From: Gemella morbillorum
Lineage (GTDB): Bacteria; Bacillota; Bacilli; Staphylococcales; Gemellaceae
Assembly (NCBI RefSeq): GCF_900476045.1
Contig: NZ_LS483440.1
Location: forward strand, 372,001 to 436,000
DNA length: 64,000 nucleotides
Reading direction: 5' to 3'
The notes beneath the pieces were generated by a model that saw only the letters and a list, made by a program, of their open reading frames with translations, was not told where the DNA came from and did no database searches. Position numbers and translations under genes: made by a program. This document shows, piece by piece, positions 36,578 to 45,630 of the stretch (positions within the stretch are counted from its first letter, which is position 1; every line of letters starts with the position of its first letter).

Positions 36578-37759
36578 ATGGCTAAAACATATTTATTTAC
36601 ATCAGAATCAGTAACAGAAGGGCATCCAGATAAAATTGCAGACCAAGTATCTGATGCAATACTAGATGAAATCTTGAGACAAGATCCATACGGGCGAGTA
36701 GCATGTGAAACATGTGTAAATACAGGACTTGCTGTTTTGATTGGAGAGGTTTCGACAACAGCAAATGTAGATTTTCAAAAAATAGTTCGTGATACAATTA
36801 ATGAGATTGGGTATAATGATCCAAATAAAGGATATTCTGGAGATCATATTTCGGTATTGGTAGGGTTAGATAAACAGTCTCCAGATATTGCACTAGGAGT
36901 AGATACTTCATTAGAAACAAAACAAGAAAAAGAAGAAAATGAAGTAGGTGCAGGAGACCAAGGTTTAATGTTTGGTTTTGCTACAAACGAAACATCGTCT
37001 TATATGCCATTACCAATTTATTTAAGTCATAAACTTGCAAAACAACTTGCAACAGTAAGAAAAGATGGTACATTGAATTATTTAGGGCCAGATGGTAAAG
37101 TGCAAGTAACTGTTGAATATGATATAAATCATAAAGTAAAACGTATAGACACTATTGTCGTATCAACTCAACATGATGCAGATGTTTCTCAAGAGCAAAT
37201 CCATGCAGATATTAAAAAATATGTTATTGCACCATGTTTAGATAAAGAATTACTAGATGAAAACACTAAATATTTTATCAATCCGACAGGTCGTTTTGTA
37301 ATTGGTGGACCGGTGGGAGATGCTGGACTTACAGGCCGTAAAATTATTGTCGATACTTATGGAGGATTTTCACGTCATGGTGGAGGAGCATTTAGTGGTA
37401 AAGATGCAACAAAGGTTGACCGTTCGGGTGCATATATGGCGCGCTATATTGCGAAAAATATCGTAGCTAGTGGAATCTGTGATAAAGTAGAAGTTCAACT
37501 TGCTTATGCTATTGGAGTAGCCCATCCGGTATCTATTTTTATAGAAACATTTGGAACTTCAAAAGTAGATGAAGGAGAAATTGTTAAAACAATTAAAAAA
37601 GAATTCAAATTAACTCCAAACGGAATAATAGAAACACTTGATCTAAGAAAACCAATTTTCAAAAAGACAGCAGCTTATGGGCATTTTGGTCGTGAAGATG
37701 AAGATTTCACATGGGAAAGAACTGATAAAACAGAATCATTTAAAAAATTATTGAAATAA
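36578..37759 (+). CDS. metK: S-adenosylmethionine synthetase
   Basis: 393 residues, full length. Signatures: [24 protein letters not shown] near 6-29, [19 protein letters not shown] near 58, [15 protein letters not shown] near 124, [21 protein letters not shown] near 241 and [23 protein letters not shown] near 270. Makes SAM from methionine and ATP. AGGAG SD. Controlled by the SAM-I riboswitch in its leader. Confidence 0.98.
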   Translation: MAKTYLFTSESVTEGHPDKIADQVSDAILDEILRQDPYGRVACETCVNTGLAVLIGEVSTTANVDFQKIVRDTINEIGYNDPNKGYSGDHISVLVGLDKQSPDIALGVDTSLETKQEKEENEVGAGDQGLMFGFATNETSSYMPLPIYLSHKLAKQLATVRKDGTLNYLGPDGKVQVTVEYDINHKVKRIDTIVVSTQHDADVSQEQIHADIKKYVIAPCLDKELLDENTKYFINPTGRFVIGGPVGDAGLTGRKIIVDTYGGFSRHGGGAFSGKDATKVDRSGAYMARYIAKNIVASGICDKVEVQLAYAIGVAHPVSIFIETFGTSKVDEGEIVKTIKKEFKLTPNGIIETLDLRKPIFKKTAAYGHFGREDEDFTWERTDKTESFKKLLK

Positions 37760-37767
37760 GATATAAA

Positions 37768-37817
37768 AATATAATTCGACTAGTATTATTATACATACTA
37801 TTCGGATTATATTTTTG
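37768..37817 (+). terminator. Terminator after metK
   Basis: AATATAATTCG/CGGATTATATT (37768-37778, 37803-37813; one G-U) followed by TTTG. Inner TAGTA/TACTA extends the stem. Confidence 0.7.
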
Positions 37818-37905
37818 CATATTAATTGAAAAAAAGATGATATTAGTGTTTAATATAAATAAGTAAAAGCGGTGAAAAAAGTATGTAAAAAATGTGGAGG
37901 TAGTT

Positions 37906-38265
37906 ATGAATCTATATGAACAAATTGGTGAAGAGAATATTGATCTTTTGGTAAGTTATATGTATGATGATATAATACCTAATGATGATAGAATAAATAT
38001 ATTATTTTCAGATGGTTTTGATAGGATAAAAATAGAGCAAAAAAAATTTTTTAGGTTATTTTTAGGGGAACCAGGCCATTCTATTTTTGCTACACCAGAT
38101 TTAAGAAGAAAGCATATGAAGTTACCAATATCTATAAAAGAAGCGAAATATTGGTTGGAAGACTTTGAGTTAGCATTAGAGAGATTGGATATAGACCCAT
38201 CAATAAAAAAATTTTTTAGTCAAAAAATAAATTCATTGACTATGCAAATGATAAATACTATTTAA
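37906..38265 (+). CDS. Truncated (2/2) haemoglobin, group II-like
   Basis: 119 residues from ATG 37906, which has GGAGG 5 bases upstream; the in-frame GTG at 37894 lies in the SD itself. 2/2 globin markers: LYEQIGEENIDLLVSYMYDDI near 2-22, FFRLFLGEPGHSIFATPDLRRKHMKLPISIKEAKYWL near 48-84 with the proximal His in RRKHMKLPI, and WLEDFELALE. Such globins bind haem and oxygen or NO; the role here is unknown. Confidence 0.85.
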   Translation: MNLYEQIGEENIDLLVSYMYDDIIPNDDRINILFSDGFDRIKIEQKKFFRLFLGEPGHSIFATPDLRRKHMKLPISIKEAKYWLEDFELALERLDIDPSIKKFFSQKINSLTMQMINTI

Positions 38266-38270
38266 TAAAA

Positions 38271-38306
38271 AACGGATTAAAAATGATTAACATTCTTAAT
38301 CCGTTT
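38271..38306. terminator. Terminator between the globin gene and the broken tetR
   Basis: AACGGATTAA (38271-38280) pairs with TTAATCCGTTT (38296-38306), with A run before and T-rich sequence after. Serves both convergent genes. Confidence 0.8.
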
Positions 38307-38313
38307 AAATTAT

Positions 38314-38937
38314 TTATGCGACAATTTCATCTCCGTCACTTCTAGAAAAAATTTCTCTTAAAGTTTCAGGTGTTGCTGTAGAGATAAATCTTATAGATGC
38401 CTTTATATTATATAAAAATGCTTCATCTTTATGGATTCTATGCGCAGAAATTGCCCCTTGGATACTAGTAAACAACCATTCACTAACAGGGTTGCACACT
38501 TCCTCTGGTAAATTCCTATCAAATAATCCATCTGCAAGAAGTAAACGCCAATTTTCTAATATATCGCTGCATTTTTCAGCGATAATCGGTGAAAGTTCTG
38601 AAGTCTCCATAGCTAATAAAGTTAACGAAAATCCACTATGTTTACACGCTCTTCCTTTAGATATAAAAAGATCAAAAACAGCAGTTAAATATTCCTCTAA
38701 AGTCCCTAATTTTGGAGAAATTGTTCTGAATTCTTTTTTTACATTGCAATTTATTTTATCCAATGCCTCAATGTAAATTTCATCTTTTCCTTTTGGAAAA
38801 TAATAATAAACGCTTCCTTTAGGGGCTTTAGCTTTTTTAATAATATCCTGAACACTTGTCAGAGAATAGCCCTTAGTTCAAACGTTTTGGACAGTCGTTA
38901 AAATAATATTTTCTTTTACTTTATTATTTAGAGTCAT
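38314..38937 (-). pseudogene. TetR/AcrR family regulator with in-frame TGA
   Basis: From ATG 38937 the minus strand reads a TetR N-terminus, MTLNNKVKENIILTTVQNV, then TGA (38878-38880, codon 20), then in the same frame TKGYSLTSVQDIIKKAKA, PKGSVYYYFPKGKDE (HTH) and the ligand domain to 38314. The remainder (208 codons in total) is intact. An internal ATG at 38763 gives 149 residues without the HTH. One substitution explains the lesion; readthrough is possible but unproven. Confidence 0.85.
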
Positions 38938-39328
38938 GTCGTTCACTCCCTTGTTAATTTTTATATTCTAATTATACAATATTTATATAGGAAAAATCAA
39001 CAATTTATAATAAATTTTTTTAAAAATATTTAGTCGGAAAGTTTTTAAATAGCATATGATAACGGATAACATTTTTTCTAGTTAGAGAAGATAGTTTTAA
39101 AAATTTATAATTGAAATAATAAATTTTAATAATAATATATAGATAATATAGGTCTTTTAGGTCTATATTTTTGATTGAATAAAGTTTATTATTGATAAAA
39201 TAGTGGCAATCCTTATAGTAAATAGAGTTTAATAGTGTATAATTTTATTTAGCTAGTTATTGTCGAATATTTGTATTTAAAGGCTTTTTATAGTACAATA
39301 TAACATGATATTTAGTAAGGAGATGGCT
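38938..39328. other. AT-rich intergenic region, no gene seen
   Basis: No SD-preceded ORF. A small hairpin AATATAG/CTATATT with TTTT after it (39145-39172) on the plus strand has no gene upstream of it on that strand. Psd promoter elements must lie in the right half. Confidence 0.4.
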
Positions 39329-40105
39329 ATGTTAAAGAAAAAAATGTTTCAACTTTGTGTTGAATTAACAAATGGAAATTTAAGTTCAAAAGCTTTAAAA
39401 AAATTAACAAAATCTAATTTGAGTAGATTGATGATTCAGCCTTTCGCAAAAATTTATAATATAAACACTGATGAAATTTTAGATGAGATAGATGATTTTA
39501 AAAACCTAAATGACTTTTTTATAAGAAAATTGCGCCCAGGAGCACGACCAATAGACCAAGGTGAGGATAGTCTTGTAAGCCCAACTGACGGTGTTATTTC
39601 GGAAGTAGGAACTATTAAGGAAGATAGAACCTTTGTAGTAAAAGGTCAAACGTATAATGTTCAAACATTAGTTGGTGATAGCGACTTAGCTGACAAATAC
39701 AAAGAGGGTACATATATTATTATTTACTTGAGTCCTAAAAATTATCATCGTATTCATTTTCCAATGAATTCACAAATAAAAGATGCATATAGTCTTGGGA
39801 AATATTCTTATCCAGTTAATAATTTAGGATTAGAATTAGGGGATAATATTTTGAGCTACAATTATCGTCAAGTGTATAAGCTAACAGGAAAAATTAACTA
39901 TACACTAATACCTGTGGGGGCACAAAATGTAAATTCAATAGTACCGACTTATGATAATATCTATGTGAAAAAAGGAGAAGAGTTAGGATATTTTGAGTTT
40001 GGTTCTACAGTTGTATTATTATTTGAGAAAGATAACATTCTTCTTGAAGAAAATTTAGAAAACAGAGAAATCAAGATGGGAGAAAAAATAGCTACAGTGT
40101 TGTAA
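39329..40105 (+). CDS. psd: Phosphatidylserine decarboxylase proenzyme
   Basis: 258 residues from ATG 39329 (AAGGAG six bases upstream; an earlier in-frame ATG at 39305 precedes the SD). Markers: FIRKLRPGARPIDQGEDSLVSPTDGVISEVG near 60-90, YHRIHFPM near 142, and the self-cleavage site GST in FEFGSTVVLLFE near 224, giving the pyruvoyl group. Produces phosphatidylethanolamine from the product of PssA (5848). Followed by the yqeG cluster after 22 bases. Confidence 0.94.
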   Translation: MLKKKMFQLCVELTNGNLSSKALKKLTKSNLSRLMIQPFAKIYNINTDEILDEIDDFKNLNDFFIRKLRPGARPIDQGEDSLVSPTDGVISEVGTIKEDRTFVVKGQTYNVQTLVGDSDLADKYKEGTYIIIYLSPKNYHRIHFPMNSQIKDAYSLGKYSYPVNNLGLELGDNILSYNYRQVYKLTGKINYTLIPVGAQNVNSIVPTYDNIYVKKGEELGYFEFGSTVVLLFEKDNILLEENLENREIKMGEKIATVL

Positions 40106-40127
40106 GCTATTTTTAAGTAGGTAAGTT

Positions 40128-40703
40128 ATGTTATTAAAGAAGTATTTTTCACCAGATGATTTTGTAGAAAAGTATGAGTTTATAGATGTTGAATATATGA
40201 ATATGCACAATAAGAAGGTTATTATTTCAGATTTAGATAATACTCTTATTTCATGGGATAGCAAAAAAGATACAAAGGAGCTTAATCGTTGGTTAAAGAA
40301 AATGAAACGAGCTGGTTTTGATATTATCGTTGTGTCAAATAATAATGAAGAACGTGTAGAAGAATTTTGTAAACAATTGAATCTTCAATATGTTGCAGAT
40401 GCTAAAAAGCCGTTAACACATGGTTTTAAAAGGGCACTTAGCAAGTTAAACAGAAAACCTGAAGAAGCAATTATTTTAGGAGACCAAGTTTTAACCGATG
40501 TATTTGGTGCAAAAAGTCTTGGAGTTATGAGTGTGTTGGTAAAGCCGATTTCAAAAACCGATGCTTTTAAAACACGAATTAATAGATTTTTCGAAGGAAT
40601 TATAATACAAAATTTAACTCGTAGAAAACTATTTCCAAAAATGAAGAAAGTTAATTATAAATTGAAATTAAAAAAAGAGAAAGATGGAGGACATATTGGA
40701 TAA
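40128..40703 (+). CDS. yqeG: YqeG family HAD-type phosphatase
   Basis: 191 residues. HAD motif I ISDLDNTLISWDSK near 35, motif II VVSNNNEERV near 67, the Lys in ADAKKPLTHGF near 91 and motif III ILGDQVLTDVFGAKSLG near 118. Length and context (before yqeH) match B. subtilis YqeG. The relatives include mitochondrial phosphatidylglycerophosphatase (PTPMT/GEP4 type), so a role in phospholipid synthesis next to psd is possible. Overlaps yqeH by 20 bases at most. Confidence 0.9.
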   Translation: MLLKKYFSPDDFVEKYEFIDVEYMNMHNKKVIISDLDNTLISWDSKKDTKELNRWLKKMKRAGFDIIVVSNNNEERVEEFCKQLNLQYVADAKKPLTHGFKRALSKLNRKPEEAIILGDQVLTDVFGAKSLGVMSVLVKPISKTDAFKTRINRFFEGIIIQNLTRRKLFPKMKKVNYKLKLKKEKDGGHIG

Positions 40704-41817
40704 TAAAATTTATTGTATAGGCTGCGGGGCAGAAATACAAAGTGAAAACCCAAATAAGCAGGGTTATCTACCAAAAAGTGTAGTTGAAAAAAGTGTGGAA
40801 GAAAATAATCTAGTTTGCAAAAGATGTTTTCGTTTAAAAAATTATAATGAAGTTTCTGATGTAGAGCTTGGAGCAGAAGATTTTTATAAACTTATAAAAA
40901 CTTTATCTAAAAAAGATGGACTTATAGTTAAGGTCGTTGATATCTTTGATTTTTCGGGAAGTTGGATAGAAGACGTTATAGATATTGTTGGTAATAATAA
41001 AGATATTGTATTAGTTGCTAATAAGCTTGATTTATTACCAAAATCTGTTAAACAAAACAAAATTAAGCAATGGTTGTTTAAAATGTTGAAGGCAAAAGGT
41101 ATCAAAGTTAAAGATATCTTATTAATAAGTGCTATTAAAAATCATGGAATTGAGGAAGTAGCAGCGCGTATTGATGAATTACGTAATGGAAAAGACGTCT
41201 ATATTATTGGCGCAACTAATGTTGGTAAGTCTACTTTTATTAACAAATTAATAGAGCTTACTACAGGAGATAAGAACGTCATTACGACTTCTCATTTTCC
41301 AGGAACAACTTTAGGAATGATTGAGATTCCTTTAGACAGAGCAACAAGCATTTATGATACGCCGGGTATAATCTTAGATTATGATATTGCCCATTATTTA
41401 GATGCCAAAAGTTTGAAATTAGTTATGCCGAAAAAAGAAATTAAGGCACGTGTATTTCAGCTTAATGCTGAACAAAGTTTATTCTTTGGTGGTATGGCGA
41501 GGGTTGATTTTGTAAAAGGTGAACGTCAAAGCTTTACTCTATATGCATCTAATTTAGTTGATATTCATAGAACAAAACTAAGTAATGCAGATGCGCTTTT
41601 TGAAAAACATTTAGGAACATTGTTGAAACCACCATTCGAAGATAATATATCTATTTTTAAAAACCAAGTTAAGAAAAATTTCAAGATTGATGATAGGAAG
41701 ATAGATATTGTTATTTCTGGACTTGGCTGGATAACTGTTAACAGTGATAGTGGTTGTGAAATAGATATTTATGTTCCGGAAGAAATCGAAGTGTTTGTGA
41801 GAGAATCGATTATATAA
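40684..41817 (+). CDS. yqeH: Circularly permuted GTPase YqeH, 30S ribosome assembly
   Basis: 377 residues from ATG 40684. A zinc finger (CIGCG ... CKRCFRLKNYN) comes first, then permuted GTPase motifs: G4 NKLDLLPK near 115, G5 SAIKNHG near 150, G1 GATNVGKSTFIN near 177, G3 DTPG near 222. C-terminal RNA-binding-like domain. GGAGG at 40686 is 5 bases before a TTG at 40696, so the true start may be that TTG (373 residues). Aids small-subunit assembly. Confidence 0.94.
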   Translation: MEDILDNKIYCIGCGAEIQSENPNKQGYLPKSVVEKSVEENNLVCKRCFRLKNYNEVSDVELGAEDFYKLIKTLSKKDGLIVKVVDIFDFSGSWIEDVIDIVGNNKDIVLVANKLDLLPKSVKQNKIKQWLFKMLKAKGIKVKDILLISAIKNHGIEEVAARIDELRNGKDVYIIGATNVGKSTFINKLIELTTGDKNVITTSHFPGTTLGMIEIPLDRATSIYDTPGIILDYDIAHYLDAKSLKLVMPKKEIKARVFQLNAEQSLFFGGMARVDFVKGERQSFTLYASNLVDIHRTKLSNADALFEKHLGTLLKPPFEDNISIFKNQVKKNFKIDDRKIDIVISGLGWITVNSDSGCEIDIYVPEEIEVFVRESII

Positions 41818-41846
41818 AAAATAATAATTAAAGAAAAGAGGACAAG

Positions 41847-42146
41847 ATGTTAAAAGGAAAACAAAAAAGACAATTAAGAGCGTTGGCACATCATTTAACA
41901 CCTATTTTTCAAGTGGGAAAATCAGGGGTTAACAGTGAGATGGTTCAAGGTATTCGAGATGCATTGGAAAAACGTGAATTGTTAAAAGTAAGTATCCTTC
42001 AAAATTGTGAAGAAGATAAAGACGAAGTTGCAAAAATTTTGTCAGAACGCACTTCATCAGAACTAGTTCAAGTAATTGGGCATACTATTGTATTGTATAA
42101 GCAAAGCTCAAAAGAAAAATATCGCAAAATAGAGTTGGTGAAATAA
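41847..42146 (+). CDS. yhbY: YhbY/CRM-domain RNA-binding protein
   Basis: 99 residues. CRM domain markers: LKGKQKRQLRALAHHLTPIFQVGKSGV near 2-28, LEKRELLKVSILQN near 42 and VQVIGHTIVLYKQSS near 76. Binds pre-ribosomal RNA. It sits between yqeH and nadD as in Bacillus (yqeI), but aroE, which lies between yqeH and yqeI there, is absent. Confidence 0.93.
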   Translation: MLKGKQKRQLRALAHHLTPIFQVGKSGVNSEMVQGIRDALEKRELLKVSILQNCEEDKDEVAKILSERTSSELVQVIGHTIVLYKQSSKEKYRKIELVK

Positions 42147-42147
42147 T

Positions 42148-42759
42148 ATGGCAATAGCCCTATATGGAGGAAGCTTTGATCCAATTCATATTGGTCATTT
42201 GATTACAGCGCAAAATGTTATAGAAAACTACGATGTAGAAAAAGTAATTTTTATTCCATCACATGTTACACCTCTTAAAAATCGGGAATTAGAAGCTAGT
42301 GATGAAGATAGGTTAAAAATGACATACATTAGCACAAAAAATAACAATAAATTTATCGTAAGTGATTATGAAATAATGAAAAAAGATGATGTCAGCTATA
42401 CCTATAGTACTCTAAAATATTTTAAAGAAATTTATCCAGATGAAAAAATTTATTTCATTGTTGGAACAGATAGAGCGAAAGATTTAAAAAAATGGTATAA
42501 TATAGAGGAACTATCGAAGCTTGTAACATTTATTTTTACAGCGAGAAATGGAGAGAGTTTAGAAGAGATAATAGCGAGTGATGAGTTTTATAAAACTATT
42601 AGCTATGAAATTATGATTTCACCTATTATTGAAATTAGTTCGAGTTTAATAAGGGATAATATAAAAAATAATAAAAGTATAAATTATATGGTTACAGATG
42701 AATGTAAGGCATATATAGAGGAGTTGGGTTTATATGGAATTTCAAGAAATTCAAAATAA
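42148..42759 (+). CDS. nadD: Nicotinate-nucleotide adenylyltransferase
   Basis: 203 residues. Nucleotidyltransferase markers: IALYGGSFDPIHIGHLITAQNV near 2-23 (HxGH), FIPSHVTPLK near 37, YFIVGTDRAKDLKKWYNIEEL near 103 and ISSSLIRDNIKNNKSINYMV near 165 (ISSTxIR-like). Adenylates nicotinate mononucleotide for NAD. Starts one base after the yhbY stop and overlaps yqeK by 26 bases. Confidence 0.96.
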   Translation: MAIALYGGSFDPIHIGHLITAQNVIENYDVEKVIFIPSHVTPLKNRELEASDEDRLKMTYISTKNNNKFIVSDYEIMKKDDVSYTYSTLKYFKEIYPDEKIYFIVGTDRAKDLKKWYNIEELSKLVTFIFTARNGESLEEIIASDEFYKTISYEIMISPIIEISSSLIRDNIKNNKSINYMVTDECKAYIEELGLYGISRNSK

Positions 42760-43603
42760 AGTAAAAGAGATATTACCACAAAAAAGATATGAGCATACGC
42801 TTAGGGTAGTGGAAGTGGCAAAAAATCTTGCGGAAATACATGGTGCAAATGTCGAACATGCGGCTCTTGCGGCGTTAGTTCATGACGTATGCAAACCTAT
42901 GGATGAAGTACTTATGAAAAAATATGTAATACTTCATAACTTAGATGTGAAGTTATTGGATTATCCTGTTGAGGTTCTTCATGGGCCAGTAGGAAGTGCC
43001 TATATTGAAGAGGCGTTTGGTATAGCAGATGAAGAGGTTAAACTTGCAGTAGCAAATCATACTTTTGGTAGAAAGCACATGACGCTTTTAGAAAAAATTA
43101 TTTTTATTGCAGATTATATTGATCCTCAAAGGAAACATCCACACCTACAAGAAGTAACAGAAGTAGCACAATATGATTTAGATGAGGCTGTGAGACTTTC
43201 TGCGAAATATACATTAGTATATTTAATTGATAATGATGAAAGAATTTATCCATCATTATTAGAATGTTATAATTACTATAATATTAAAAATTATCGTGTT
43301 GGATTCAAAGAAAAGAATAAAGAAAAAATTTTATCAGATGAAAAAACTATAACAATTCGTAATAAGAGTGAAGCTCACTTTAAAAAAGGTGATTTATTAG
43401 AAGCAACAACTTATGAAGATCCAGATACAGTGTTTGCTACATTAGAAGTAGACTTAGTAAAACCTGTAACTAGAGATACTTTAACAGAGCGTTATGCAAA
43501 ACATTATGGAGTAACATTGGATGAACTAATTGCTAAATTGGCAGAAAGATATCCAGATGATGACGTATTATACGTTGTTATGTTCCATGTAATAAAAAAA
43601 TAA
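42734..43603 (+). CDS. yqeK: YqeK family HD phosphohydrolase with extra C-terminal domain
   Basis: 289 residues. The HD domain (about 1-190) shows KRYEHTLRVVEVAKNLAEIHG near 17 (first His), ALVHDVCKPMDE near 52 (HD), VLHGPVGSAYIEE near 79, ANHTFGR near 104 and IADYIDPQRKHP near 124. YqeK hydrolyses Ap4A symmetrically. B. subtilis YqeK has about 186 residues, so the last 90 or so (TITIRNKSEAHFKKGDLLEAT to the end, with RYAKHYGVTLDELIAKLAERYP) are an added domain I do not recognise. Overlaps nadD. Confidence 0.92.
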   Translation: MEFQEIQNKVKEILPQKRYEHTLRVVEVAKNLAEIHGANVEHAALAALVHDVCKPMDEVLMKKYVILHNLDVKLLDYPVEVLHGPVGSAYIEEAFGIADEEVKLAVANHTFGRKHMTLLEKIIFIADYIDPQRKHPHLQEVTEVAQYDLDEAVRLSAKYTLVYLIDNDERIYPSLLECYNYYNIKNYRVGFKEKNKEKILSDEKTITIRNKSEAHFKKGDLLEATTYEDPDTVFATLEVDLVKPVTRDTLTERYAKHYGVTLDELIAKLAERYPDDDVLYVVMFHVIKK

Positions 43604-43617
43604 GAAAGAGGAAAAAA

Positions 43618-43956
43618 ATGCAAATAGAAGAATTATTAAAAGTTGTCGTAGATGCTTGTGACGACAAACATGGTTATGATATTGTCGTGTATGACTTAAC
43701 AAGTGCAGGAGTTTTATATGATTATTCAGTAATCTGTCATGCTCCAACTAGTAGACAAGTAGAGGCAATCGCAGAGGAAGTACGCGAAAAAGTATTAGAA
43801 AGCGGTGCGGAAATACACAGCACTGAAGGACAAAGAGAAGCAAAATGGATTCTTATGGATTTAGGTGATGTCATCGTAAATATTATGACGCGTGATGATA
43901 GAGAATATTACGAATTAGATGCATTATTCGGGAAATATCCACTTAAAGAGGTATAA
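43618..43956 (+). CDS. rsfS: Ribosomal silencing factor
   Basis: 112 residues. Markers: DKHGYDIVVYDLTSAGVLYDYSVICHAPTSRQVEAIAEEV near 16-55 and EGQREAKWILMDLGDVIVNIM near 70-90. Binds the 50S subunit protein uL14 and blocks joining under starvation. Follows yqeK by 14 bases, precedes yqeM by one base. Confidence 0.95.
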   Translation: MQIEELLKVVVDACDDKHGYDIVVYDLTSAGVLYDYSVICHAPTSRQVEAIAEEVREKVLESGAEIHSTEGQREAKWILMDLGDVIVNIMTRDDREYYELDALFGKYPLKEV

Positions 43957-43957
43957 T

Positions 43958-44677
43958 ATGTACGAAAATTTAAGTATTGTTTATGATAAATTAATGGATG
44001 TTGATTACGATACTTATGCTAATATAATAGCTCAAGAATTAGGAGATAAAAAGGATCTTCTAATTCTTGATTTAGGTTGCGGTAGTGGAACGATGATTCC
44101 TTATCTGAAAAAATATGGTCAGGTATTTGCGGTTGATAATAGCGAACAAATGCTCTCTATAGCGAGTTCGAAATCACCCGATAATAATTTTTTTGCTATG
44201 GACCTATTAGAAATATCTAATTTAGGGTATGAATTTGATTTTATTCTTAGTGCATTTGATGTCTTTAATTATTTACCCGATTTTACAAGTTTTAAAGATG
44301 GTTTAAAAGAAGTTTATTGTTCATTGAAATCGGGTGGGAAATTTATTTTTGACATTCATACCCCTAAAAAAATGAAGAATATGATAGATAATCAAGTGTT
44401 TGCTTACGAAACTGATGAAATTAGTTATCTTTGGTTTGCTTATGGAACTGAGCAGGAACTGGAAGTAGAAAGTGAATTGACATTTTTTATTAAACAGAAA
44501 AATGGACTTTATCGTCGCCTTGAACAGTTTCATACACAACGTACATATGAAATAGAAGATATCAGTTCAGCAGCTAAGGAAATAGGTTTTAAAATTAATA
44601 AATATTTTTGTGACTTTGAACTAGATAATAAGGATTATGAAAATGCTGATAGAATAATTTTTATATTGGAGAAATAA
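43958..44677 (+). CDS. Class I SAM-dependent methyltransferase, YqeM-like
   Basis: 239 residues from ATG 43958 (a longer reading would invade rsfS). SAM-binding motif ILDLGCGSGTMIPYLKKYG near 42, acidic VFAVDNSEQML near 62, and DFILSAFDVFNYLPD near 95. Position after rsfS matches B. subtilis yqeM. The target is unknown. Confidence 0.9.
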   Translation: MYENLSIVYDKLMDVDYDTYANIIAQELGDKKDLLILDLGCGSGTMIPYLKKYGQVFAVDNSEQMLSIASSKSPDNNFFAMDLLEISNLGYEFDFILSAFDVFNYLPDFTSFKDGLKEVYCSLKSGGKFIFDIHTPKKMKNMIDNQVFAYETDEISYLWFAYGTEQELEVESELTFFIKQKNGLYRRLEQFHTQRTYEIEDISSAAKEIGFKINKYFCDFELDNKDYENADRIIFILEK

Positions 44678-44678
44678 T

Positions 44679-45313
44679 ATGGTGTTTGATTTTAAAAAAG
44701 AATATAAAGAGTTATATAAACCGAAGGCTAAACCTAGTATAATAAATGTAGAAAAAGCAAATTTTATTGCTGTAAGAGGAGTAGGAGATCCTAATGCAGA
44801 AAATAGTGAATATAAACAGTCTATAAGTCTTTTATATCCTATTGCTTATGCAATTAAAATGAGTAAAAAAGGTGATTACCAAATTGATGGTTATTTTGAT
44901 TTTGTTGTTCCTCCACTAGAAGGTTTTTGGTGGCAAGAAGGAATTATAAAGGAGTAGACTATGCTAATAAACAGAATTTCCACTTTATTTCTTTAATACG
45001 TATGCCTGACTTTGTTACTAAAGAAGTTTTTGAATGGGCTATTGAAGAAACGACTCGTAAGAAGAAAGAGGATTTTTCAAAAGTAGAGTTTTTTACTTAT
45101 GATGAAGGTTTATGTGTACAATGTATGCACATTGGGTCGTACAATGATGAACCGATAACAGTAGAGGCAATGCATGAGTATATGATTGAACAAGGGTATG
45201 AGTTAGACATTACGGACGAAAGATTTCATCATGAAGTTTATATTTCTGATGTTCGAAAAACCTCGCCTGAAAAATTAAAAACTGTCTTAAGACATCCAAT
45301 TAAGAAAAAATAA
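44679..45313 (+). pseudogene. GyrI-like small-molecule-binding protein, one-base frameshift
   Basis: The first part (from ATG 44679) reads FDFKKEYKELYKPKAKPSIINV to PPLEGFWWQEG, then runs to TAG at 44955. From about 44938 a different frame continues the family sequence as NYKGVDYANKQNFHFISLIRMPDFVTKEVFEWA to the stop at 45311. One additional A in GGAATT would restore a 211-residue GyrI-like (SBMC) protein. Such proteins bind or modify small toxic ligands. The lesion lies in an A-run; sequencing error or recent mutation are both possible. Confidence 0.85.
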
Positions 45314-45318
45314 AGTCC

Positions 45319-45357
45319 AGATTCGATTCGAAAATTAATATTTGAATCGAGTCTTTT
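45319..45357 (+). terminator. Terminator after the yqeG-to-GyrI cluster
   Basis: AGATTCGATTC/GAATCGAGTCT (45319-45329, 45344-45354; one G-U) followed by TTT. The 270 bases beyond, to the SDR gene, show no ORF. Confidence 0.8.
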
Positions 45358-45630
45358 AATTCATTGACATCATTATAGTTACATAGTATCATAATTACAG
45401 ATATTGATTACAAAATTTAAAGAAAATTTAAGAAAAAAATATTATAATAACTTAAGAGATGCTGTTTTCTGAAAATACAAATTTTATATACTCAAAAAAT
45501 ATATAATAATTGAGCTAATAATTTTGTTAGTAAATTGCTTGTAGAGAAATACAGTATAATTTAACATAACTATATAAAAAGATAATATACTTGAGAAAAA
45601 CTAAAATTAAATAAATTGGAGAGGTTTATT

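Noticed and set aside
39145-39172. Hairpin with T-run as terminator of an unseen plus-strand gene
   Set aside because: Only 7-bp arms of A/T-rich sequence and no upstream ORF or promoter; too weak to claim a transcript.
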